From: Streptomyces alboflavus
GTDB taxonomy: Bacteria > Actinomycetota > Actinomycetes > Streptomycetales > Streptomycetaceae
Assembly (NCBI RefSeq): GCF_000716675.1
Contig: NZ_JNXT01000096.1
Location: 1-21,835, forward strand
Reading direction: 5' to 3'
Length of the DNA: 21,835 nucleotides
Positions 15,766-21,835 of this stretch are shown here, piece after piece. The notes under the pieces are model-generated. The model was given only the letters and a program-made list of their open reading frames with translations. It made no database searches and was not told the origin of the DNA. The position numbers and the translations under genes are program-made. Each line of letters opens with the position of its first letter. Within the stretch, counting starts at the first letter, position 1.

Positions 15766-18270
15766 TCACACTCCTCCGGCGCTCCGGCGCACCCGCAACG
15801 CCCGCTCCAGGTCGTCCAGTTGGTCCACGAGCCGACGGCGCAGCGCGGGCAGCACGTCGGTGCGCTCCAGGCACCGCTCGCCCAGGCGCAGGGTGTCCTC
15901 GTCGACGGCGTACACCGGGAACGCGTACCGGCCCGCGGCCTCGGCGATGGCGGGTCCGCGGCGGGCGGCGAGCGCCACCGCGTCCTCGAAGAACCGCGGC
16001 ACGTACGTGTGGACGACCGCGTCCTGCTCGGGCTGCCAGAACCCCTGCGCGGTCGCGGTGAACAGGTAGTTGGACAGCTCGTCGGAGCCGAACATCGCGT
16101 CCCACGCGGCCCGCTTGGCGGCCGGGTCGGGCAACGCCGCCCGGCAGCGCGCGGCGCCTTCCCTGCCGGTCGCGCTCGGGTCCCTGCGCAGCTCGGCGGC
16201 GATGGCGTCCTCGTCGGTCGCACCGAGCACCGCGAGCCGGCAAAGGACCCGCCAGCGCAGCTCGGGGTCGAGCTCGGGCCCGCCGGGCACGGCACCCTGC
16301 TCCAGCCACGTCGCCAGCGGCTCGGGCTGCGTCGCCGCGTCGATGAGCCCCCGCACCGCCACCAGCCGAAGGCCCGGGTGCGAACCGTCCTCCGTACGCC
16401 GGATCACGTCCTGGCACAGCGCGTCCAGGACGGCGAGGGCGGCGCCGCGGCCGTCCGGCGGGGTGTAGCGCCCGGCGACCACGGCCGACGCGAACGGCAG
16501 CACACCGGAGACCAGCGCCAGATCGCTCTCCGCGGGCAGATGCGCCCGCGCCGCCGCCAGGAACGCGCCCGGCGCCAGATCGCCGTCGCGCACCATGTCG
16601 CGCAGCGCGTTCCACAGCACCGCCCGCGTCAGCGGATCCGGCACCCCCGAAAGAGACGTGAGGACCGTCTCCTGCGACACCGCGTCCAGGCGGATCTTCG
16701 CGTACGTCAAGTCGTGGTCGTTGGGCACGATCAGCGCGGGCCTGCCCCCGTCACGCGCCGCGGGGGCCTCCTGCTCCGGCACGTCCGTCTCGTACCGCTC
16801 GCGCAGCACCAGCGCCTTCCCGTCCGACAGATCACGGTCGAACACGCCGACCGCCACCCGGTGCGGACGGCTGCCGTCCCGCTCCAGGGACAGCGTCCAC
16901 TCCCGGCCGCCGTGCGTGACCGTCGGCGTGAACGCGTCCACACCGGTTGTCCGCAGCCACGACCGCGCCCAGCCGTGCACGTCGCGGTCCGTGGCCGACG
17001 CGAGGTTGTCGATGAAGTCGGCGAGCGTGGCGTTGCCGAACCTGTGCCGCGCGAAGTGCGCGTTGATGCCCGCGAGGAAGTCCTTCTCACCCAGCCACGC
17101 CACGAGCTGGCGCAGCGCGCTCGCGCCCTTCGCGTAGGAGATCCCGTCGAAGTTGAGCATCGCCGACGCCGTGTCCGGCACCGCGTCCGGGTCCGGCGCG
17201 ACCGGGTGCGTGGACGGCCGCTGGTCGGCGTCGTACCCCCAGGGCTTGCGGGCGACGGCGAAGTCCACCCACGTGTCGGTGAAACGCGTCGCCTCGCTCA
17301 GCGTCTGATAGCCCATGTACTCCGCGAACGACTCGTTCAGCCAGATGTCGTCCCACCACTTCAGCGTCACCAGGTCGCCGAACCACATGTGCGCCATCTC
17401 GTGCGCGACGACCATGCCGCGGATCTGCCGCTCGGTGTCGGTGACCGCCGAGCGGTACACGAAGTCGTCGCGGAAGGTGACCAGGCCCGGGTTCTCCATG
17501 GCGCCCGCGTTGAACTCGGGGACGAACGCCTGGTCGTAGGAGTCGAAGGGGTAGGGCTCGGTGAACTTCTCCTCGTACCGGTCGAAGCACGCCCGCGTGA
17601 TGTCGAGCAGCTCGTCGGCGTCGGCGTCCAGATGCGGCGCGAGCGAGCGACGGCAGTGCAGGCCGAACGGCAGCCCCCGGTGCTCGGTGCGCACCGAGTG
17701 CCAGGGCCCCGCCGCGACCGCCACCAGGTACGTCGAGAGCGGCGGCGTCGGCGCCGCCCGCCACTCGCCCGCCGCCACCTGCTCGGTGACGCCGTTGGCC
17801 AGGACCGTCCAGCCCTTGGGCGCCCGCACGGTGAGCGCGAACTCCGCCTTCAGGTCGGGCTGGTCGAAGGCCGCGAAGACCCGCTGCACGTCCTCCATGA
17901 ACAACTGCGTGTAGACGTAACTCTCGCCGTCGCTCGGGTCGGTGAAGCGGTGCATGCCCTCGCCGGTGCGGGAGTAGCGCATCGACGCGTCCACGCGCAG
18001 CTCGTGCTCACCGGCCGCGAGGGCCCGCAGCGGAAGCCGGTTGTCCAGCAGGTCCGCCGGGTCGAGCGGGGCACCGTCGAGGGTGACGGACCGCAGCTCC
18101 GCGGGCTTCAGCTCGACGAAGGTGTCCCCGTCCGCGGCGGCCGCGAACGTGATCACCGTGCGGGAGTCGAAGGTGTCCTCGCCGGTGGTGAGATCGAGCG
18201 CGATCTCGTACCGCCGGACGTCGAGGATCCGGGCTCGGGTCTGCGCTTCGTCGCGCGTCAGTACGGGCAT
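15766..18270 (-). CDS. pepN: Aminopeptidase N (M1 family)
   Basis: An 834-residue zinc aminopeptidase that removes N-terminal amino acids from peptides in the cytoplasm. The N-terminal beta domain (about 15-190) leads into the catalytic domain with the substrate-recognition motif GAMEN (256-260) and the zinc site HEMAH (290-294) plus Glu313 in NESFAEY, i.e. HExxH-18-E. The C-terminal half (about 520-834) is the ERAP1_C-like helical domain. Length and sequence fit Streptomyces PepN. It has no signal peptide. ATG 18270 gives the expected MPxLTRDEAQ start; the ribosome site is poor. It follows the chorismate mutase gene by 118 bases on the same strand, across a 28-bp tandem repeat. It may be the last gene of an araC-chorismate mutase-pepN unit or have its own promoter. 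Confidence 0.97.
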   Translation of the reverse strand: MPVLTRDEAQTRARILDVRRYEIALDLTTGEDTFDSRTVITFAAAADGDTFVELKPAELRSVTLDGAPLDPADLLDNRLPLRALAAGEHELRVDASMRYSRTGEGMHRFTDPSDGESYVYTQLFMEDVQRVFAAFDQPDLKAEFALTVRAPKGWTVLANGVTEQVAAGEWRAAPTPPLSTYLVAVAAGPWHSVRTEHRGLPFGLHCRRSLAPHLDADADELLDITRACFDRYEEKFTEPYPFDSYDQAFVPEFNAGAMENPGLVTFRDDFVYRSAVTDTERQIRGMVVAHEMAHMWFGDLVTLKWWDDIWLNESFAEYMGYQTLSEATRFTDTWVDFAVARKPWGYDADQRPSTHPVAPDPDAVPDTASAMLNFDGISYAKGASALRQLVAWLGEKDFLAGINAHFARHRFGNATLADFIDNLASATDRDVHGWARSWLRTTGVDAFTPTVTHGGREWTLSLERDGSRPHRVAVGVFDRDLSDGKALVLRERYETDVPEQEAPAARDGGRPALIVPNDHDLTYAKIRLDAVSQETVLTSLSGVPDPLTRAVLWNALRDMVRDGDLAPGAFLAAARAHLPAESDLALVSGVLPFASAVVAGRYTPPDGRGAALAVLDALCQDVIRRTEDGSHPGLRLVAVRGLIDAATQPEPLATWLEQGAVPGGPELDPELRWRVLCRLAVLGATDEDAIAAELRRDPSATGREGAARCRAALPDPAAKRAAWDAMFGSDELSNYLFTATAQGFWQPEQDAVVHTYVPRFFEDAVALAARRGPAIAEAAGRYAFPVYAVDEDTLRLGERCLERTDVLPALRRRLVDQLDDLERALRVRRSAGGV

Positions 18271-18344
18271 CAGGCCATGGTGCCTGATCGGACGAGGCGG
18301 CCGGGAGTGGGAGTCCCCGCGACGGGGGCGCCGCCGCGGATATG

Positions 18345-18400
18345 GGCGCCGACCGGGACCTCAGCGGACGCCGGCGCCGACCGGGACCTCAGCGGGCGCC
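18345..18400. repeat. 28-bp tandem duplication over the chorismate mutase stop
   Basis: Bases 18345-18372 and 18373-18400 match at 27 of 28 positions. The second unit contains the last codons and TGA stop of the chorismate mutase gene (minus strand), and the first lies just after it in the pepN leader or intergenic space. The duplicated stop context suggests a recent slippage event. Confidence 0.8.
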
Positions 18401-18745
18401 GTCCGCGATGCTCTCGTGATGGCGGATGACCTCCGCGATGATGAAGTTCAGGAACTTCTCGGCGAACGCCGGGTCCAGCTTCGCGTTCTCCGCCAGCTCC
18501 CGCAGCCGCGCGATCTGCCGGGCCTCCCGCGCCGGGTCGGCGGGCGGCAGCTGGTGGTTGGCCTTGAGGTGGCCGACCTGCTGGGTGCACTTGAAGCGCT
18601 CGGCGAGCATGTGGACGACGGCCGCGTCGATGTTGTCGATGCTCTCGCGCAGCCGGGACAGCTCCGCGCGCACCGCGGGGTCCACGGCGTCCCCGGCACC
18701 GGCCCCGGCCGCGCCGCTGTCGTCACTGGTGTGGCGTGTGGTCAT
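18389..18745 (-). CDS. Chorismate mutase (AroQ type)
   Basis: A 118-residue all-helical protein that converts chorismate to prephenate for phenylalanine and tyrosine synthesis. After a Gly/Ala-rich tail of about 20 residues, the AroQ fold begins: LRESIDNIDAAVVHMLAER (32-50), then VGHLKANHQLPPADPAREARQI (57-78). By comparison with E. coli P-protein, Arg33, Arg50, Lys61, Asp70, Arg73 and Glu74 sit where active-site residues are expected; the C-terminal Gln position appears to be replaced (RHHE, 108-111). It has no signal peptide, so it is cytoplasmic. The start is ATG 18745, 11 bases after the AraC stop on the same strand, with only a weak ribosome site, which suggests translational coupling. 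Its link to sugar genes is unclear. Confidence 0.88.
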   Translation of the reverse strand: MTTRHTSDDSGAAGAGAGDAVDPAVRAELSRLRESIDNIDAAVVHMLAERFKCTQQVGHLKANHQLPPADPAREARQIARLRELAENAKLDPAFAEKFLNFIIAEVIRHHESIADGAR

Positions 18746-18756
18746 GGCAGCCGAGC

Positions 18757-19713
18757 CTACGTGCCCGCACCCGCTCCGCCCGAAGCCGCCGTGCCACCCG
18801 GAGCCGCAGGACCCCCCGATGCGGCCGTGCCGTCGAGCGACGTGAGCGTCGGCGGCCGCTCCGGGTCGGGCACCTGCTGCGACCAGCCACCCGGCACCGC
18901 CCGCCCCTGCTGCTCCCGGAACCGCACCGGCGCCGTACCGACACGACGCGTGAACAGCCGCGAGAAGTACGCCGGATCGTCGTAGCCCACCCGCCGGGCC
19001 ACCGCCGCCACCGGCAGCTCCGTCGCGGCGAGCAGCTCCTTGGCGCGGCCGAGCCGGATGCCGAGGAGATAGTCCTTCGGACTGCACCCCGCCCCCCGGC
19101 GCACCGCCGTCCGCAGCTCCGCGGGCGTCATGCCGTGCCGGGCCGCGTGCTCGGTCACCGAGAGCGCCTTGAACGCGTCCCTGGCCAAGGACTGCAGCAC
19201 CGGGTCGCCGTCCGGCGCGACGTCGGCGCGGGCCCGGCGCAGCGCCACAAGGAGCTCATGGACGGCGGCGCTCGTCTCGACCTCGAGCAGCGGATTGCCG
19301 CGGCGGGCGGCGCGGGCGATGCGCCCGACGACGCCGCGCGCCCCGTCCGGGTCGGCGAGCGGCACCACCGGCCGGTCCGGCTCGATGTAGCCCAGCTCCG
19401 TGTACGTCGTCGTGGCGGGCCCCGTGAAGTCCACGAAGCACTCGTCCCAGCCCGTCTCCGGATCGGCGCCGTAGTGGTGCGGCACCCCCGGCGACAGCCA
19501 GATCAACGCGGGTGCCGTGACCGTCCTGCGGCGCCCGTCCGGCGCCCGGAACCAGCCGCTGCCCGAACTGATCACCAGAGCCACGTGGTGGTCCAGGGTG
19601 CGGGGCCCCACGGCGGGCAGCGTGCCGTGCTGCAGGCCCACGCCCAGACACACCAGGCCCAGGCGGTGATGGACCGGGCTCGGCGTGAAATACCGCATCC
19701 ACGTGTGGTACAT
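18757..19713 (-). CDS. AraC-family transcriptional regulator
   Basis: A 318-residue regulator with an N-terminal cupin-type sugar-sensing domain (about 15-105: HVALVISSGSGWF, then LIWLSPGVPHHY) and two C-terminal helix-turn-helix units (about 172-268). The second carries the family signature ending VAAVARRVGYDDPAYFSRLF (235-254) and GTAPVRFR (259-266). A Gly/Ala/Pro-rich tail of about 45 residues follows and looks unstructured. AraC proteins of this shape usually activate sugar-use genes when the sugar binds. It is divergent from the GH35 beta-galactosidase with 141 bases between starts, so galactosides or galactose are the likely effectors. ATG 19713 is preceded by GAGAGGGG; an internal ATG at 19698 is an alternative. 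The bipartite motif at 19771-19801 is its probable binding site. Confidence 0.93.
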   Translation of the reverse strand: MYHTWMRYFTPSPVHHRLGLVCLGVGLQHGTLPAVGPRTLDHHVALVISSGSGWFRAPDGRRRTVTAPALIWLSPGVPHHYGADPETGWDECFVDFTGPATTTYTELGYIEPDRPVVPLADPDGARGVVGRIARAARRGNPLLEVETSAAVHELLVALRRARADVAPDGDPVLQSLARDAFKALSVTEHAARHGMTPAELRTAVRRGAGCSPKDYLLGIRLGRAKELLAATELPVAAVARRVGYDDPAYFSRLFTRRVGTAPVRFREQQGRAVPGGWSQQVPDPERPPTLTSLDGTAASGGPAAPGGTAASGGAGAGT

Positions 19714-19770
19714 CCGCTGCCGCCCCTCTCGTCTCCACGCCCGGCGCCCCCGCCGCCACCGGATCGCTGC

Positions 19771-19801
19771 GTCCAACCCGGCTCGATCTTTGTCCATGGA
19801 C
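19771..19801 (+). promoter_or_regulatory. Bipartite motif in the araC-GH35 divergent promoter
   Basis: GTCCAA (19771-19776), 11 bases, then CTTTGTCCATGG (19788-19799). The right half extends to the perfect palindrome GTCCATGGAC (19792-19801). It lies midway between the divergent genes, 57 bases from the araC ATG and 53 from the GH35 ATG. The same motif is upstream of GH101 at 11381-11410. Confidence 0.65.
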
Positions 19802-19854
19802 CCTGCCGCCCGCCAGAGGCAATCGTGGCCGCAGTAGTGATCGGGAGGGACACG

Positions 19855-21696
19855 ATGGACGCCAGCCACCACGTGGCAGACGACGGCACCGGCACCCGCG
19901 GCGACAGCTTCCGGGTGGGCGCGGACGACTTCGAACTCGACGGGAGGCCGGTGCGGCTGCTCTCCGGGGCGCTGCACTACTTCCGGGTGCACGAGGCCCA
20001 GTGGGGGCACCGGCTCGCGATGCTGCGGGCGATGGGCCTCAACTGCGTCGAGACGTACGTCCCCTGGAACCTGCACGAACCACGGCCCGGCGAGCTCCAC
20101 GACGTCACGGCCCTCGGCCGCTTCCTCGACGCCGCCCACGCCGCAGGACTGTGGGCGATCGTCCGCCCGGGACCCTACATCTGCGCAGAGTGGGACAACG
20201 GCGGCCTGCCGCACTGGCTCACCGCCGAGGTCGGCGGCCGCGTCCGCACCCGCGACGCGGACTACCTCGCGCACGTCGAGCGCTGGTTCGCCCGCCTGCT
20301 GCCCCAGGTCGTGTCCCGTCAACACGACCGCGGCGGCCCCGTCATCATGGTGCAGGTCGAGAACGAGTACGGCAGCTACGGCTCCGACCAGGTCTACCTG
20401 CGCCACCTCGCCGACCTCCTCACCGCCCACGGCATCACCGCGGAACTGTGCACCTCCGACGGCCCCGAGGACCACATGCTCACCGGCGGCAGCGTCCCCG
20501 GCGTCCTCGCCACCGTGAACTTCGGCTCCGCCGCCCGCGACGGCTTCGCCACCCTGCGCCGCCACCGCCCCAAGGGACCCCTGATGTGCATGGAGTTCTG
20601 GTGCGGCTGGTTCGACCACTGGGGCGCCGAACCCGTCCTGCGCGACCCGGCCGACGCCGCGGCCGCCCTCCGCGAAATCCTCGACTGCGGCGCCTCCGTC
20701 AACCTCTACATGGCCCACGGCGGCACCAACTTCGCGGGCTGGGCGGGCGCCAACCGGGCCGACGACACCGCGCCCGACGGCACCGTGTCCGACGGCACCC
20801 CCCTCGGCGGCGGCCTCCACGACGGCGCCCTCCAGCCCGACATCACCTCCTACGACTACGACGCGCCCATCGACGAACGCGGCCACCCCACCGAGAAGTT
20901 CTGGCTCTTCCGCGAGATCCTCGCCGCCCACACCGACGGCCCCCTGCCCGAGGTGCCCCCGGCCCCCGCCGCCCTCGCCGCCCCCACCACGACCCGCCTC
21001 ACCGACCGGGTCCCCCTCGACACCGTCGCCGACGCCCTCGGCACCCCCGAGACGGAACACGCCGTCCCGCCCACCTTCGAACAACTCGGCGTCGACCGGG
21101 GCCTGGTCCGCTACACCCTCGACCTGCCCGGGCCACGCGAGCCCTACCCCCTGACCGTGCGCGGCCTGCGCGACCGCGCCACCGTGTACATCGACGGCGC
21201 CCGCGCCGGCGTCCTCACCGAAGCCACCCCCACCCTCCCCGCCCCCGTCCCAGGACCCGCCCGCGTGACCCTCTGGACCGAGTCCCTCGGACGGGTCAAC
21301 TACGGGCCGCGGCTCGGCGAGACCAAGGGCGTCACCGGGGGTGTCCTGCACGAACGGCAGTACGTCCACGGGGTGCGGGCCGTGGGCCTGCCCCTCGCCG
21401 CCTTCGACTCCGCCGACGCGGTCCGCGCCCTCCCGGCGAACCCTTCGGCCCCGGGGCGGGCCGGGCTCTACCGCGGCACCCTCGACGTGCGCGGCCCCGG
21501 CGACGCCGCCCTCGAACTCCCCGGCTGGGGGCGCGGCTTCGCCTGGATCAACGGCTTCTGCCTCGGCCGGTACTGGGGCGTCGGCCCGCAGCACGCCCTG
21601 TACGTGCCGGGTCCTGTGCTGCGGGAGGGCGCCAATGAGGTGTGGGTGCTGGAGGTCGAGGGGGAGGTGGGGGAGGGGGTGGTGCGGCTGGGGTGA
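19855..21696 (+). CDS. GH35 beta-galactosidase
   Basis: A 613-residue member of glycoside hydrolase family 35, which removes terminal beta-galactose with retention. The N-terminal TIM barrel (about 20-330) has the family signature GGPVIMVQVENEYGSYG; Glu171 in NEYG is the expected acid/base and Glu247 in CMEFWCGWFDHWG the nucleophile. Gly/Ser-poor beta-sandwich domains follow (about 380-613), including FAWINGFCLGRYWGVGPQ near the end, a segment shared by GH35 enzymes. There is no signal peptide, so the enzyme works in the cytoplasm on imported oligosaccharides. ATG 19855 has GGGAGGG 5 bases upstream. It is divergent from the AraC gene. With GH101 encoded nearby, Gal-beta-1,3-GalNAc is a plausible substrate, though linkage preference cannot be read from sequence. 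A degenerate repeat follows the stop. Confidence 0.95.
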   Translation: MDASHHVADDGTGTRGDSFRVGADDFELDGRPVRLLSGALHYFRVHEAQWGHRLAMLRAMGLNCVETYVPWNLHEPRPGELHDVTALGRFLDAAHAAGLWAIVRPGPYICAEWDNGGLPHWLTAEVGGRVRTRDADYLAHVERWFARLLPQVVSRQHDRGGPVIMVQVENEYGSYGSDQVYLRHLADLLTAHGITAELCTSDGPEDHMLTGGSVPGVLATVNFGSAARDGFATLRRHRPKGPLMCMEFWCGWFDHWGAEPVLRDPADAAAALREILDCGASVNLYMAHGGTNFAGWAGANRADDTAPDGTVSDGTPLGGGLHDGALQPDITSYDYDAPIDERGHPTEKFWLFREILAAHTDGPLPEVPPAPAALAAPTTTRLTDRVPLDTVADALGTPETEHAVPPTFEQLGVDRGLVRYTLDLPGPREPYPLTVRGLRDRATVYIDGARAGVLTEATPTLPAPVPGPARVTLWTESLGRVNYGPRLGETKGVTGGVLHERQYVHGVRAVGLPLAAFDSADAVRALPANPSAPGRAGLYRGTLDVRGPGDAALELPGWGRGFAWINGFCLGRYWGVGPQHALYVPGPVLREGANEVWVLEVEGEVGEGVVRLG

Positions 21697-21734
21697 CCTC
21701 GCGGGGGCGCCCCAGTCCCAGCGGCGAAAGTCAT

Positions 21735-21821
21735 AGCCCCTCCGGTGTTGGAGGGGGGGGGGTGTGGGGGGGAGCCCCAGTTTTCGGGAAGGGGTGGGAT
21801 TGGGGAGCCCCCGGCAGGGCC
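21735..21821. repeat. Streptomyces-type intergenic repeat, copy 2 (diverged)
   Basis: AGCCCCTCCGGTGTTGGAGG (21735-21754) matches the start of copy 1 at 16 of 20 positions, and GGAGCCCCCGGCAGGGCC (21804-21821) matches its end exactly. The middle differs and contains GGGGGGAGCCCC and TTTTCGGGAAGGGG, also typical of these elements. CCTCC/GGAGG (21739-21743 and 21750-21754) can form a hairpin. It follows the GH35 stop by 38 bases. Confidence 0.6.
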
Positions 21822-21835
21822 CCTACACCCACCCC

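Noticed and set aside
18736..19854. Upstream extension of the GH35 frame
   Set aside because: It lies antisense to araC; the translation is Arg/Pro-rich and lacks domains, and ATG 19855 has a strong ribosome site.

Overview
The window is a stretch of high-GC actinobacterial chromosome, almost certainly Streptomyces. The reasons are the extreme G/C bias at third codon positions, frequent GTG (and one TTG) starts, a close relative of Streptomyces griseus trypsin, an actinobacterial PepN, and intergenic repeats that resemble ones I know from many Streptomyces genomes. I see no tRNA, rRNA, CRISPR array, transposase, integrase or other sign of recent transfer. It reads as ordinary chromosomal sequence with dense regulatory detail between genes.

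Layout. Bases 1-1606 (+) hold a 5'-truncated alpha/beta hydrolase and a von Willebrand A protein. Bases 1616-3255 (-) hold a Sec-exported PTP-like phosphatase and a MarR regulator. The MarR gene is divergent from a 14-TM drug-efflux gene (3402-4904, +), with a nested inverted-repeat operator between them. A cold-shock gene (5165-5368) with a structured leader and a DEAD-box helicase (5474-7174) follow. A convergent zinc-metallopeptidase-like gene (7330-8232, -) is divergent from a secreted trypsin (8469-9266, +). A NarL-type response regulator and DesK-type kinase (9454-11288) come next, then a Tat-exported GH101 endo-alpha-N-acetylgalactosaminidase (11474-14590, +). An NmrA-like reductase (14736-15584), aminopeptidase N (15766-18270), a chorismate mutase (18389-18745) and an AraC regulator (18757-19713) all lie on the minus strand. 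The AraC gene is divergent from a GH35 beta-galactosidase (19855-21696, +).

How the genes may work together. The most interesting link is between the two glycoside hydrolases. GH101 enzymes release Gal-beta-1,3-GalNAc from mucin-type O-glycans, and a GH35 beta-galactosidase could split that disaccharide. The genes are about 5 kb apart, but both upstream regions carry the same bipartite motif: GTCCAA, 11-12 bases, then CTTTGTCCATGG. The GTCCA units are 21-22 bp apart, the spacing expected of AraC-type half-sites, and one copy lies in the araC-GH35 divergent promoter. I infer a small O-glycan-utilisation regulon run by this AraC protein.

A second notable element is the cold-shock leader. Two mutually exclusive hairpins compete for bases 5132-5136. 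One sequesters the Shine-Dalgarno sequence and the other frees it, as expected of an RNA temperature sensor. A terminator-like hairpin with a T-tract lies upstream in the same region. These are readings of sequence only; nothing was computed or searched.
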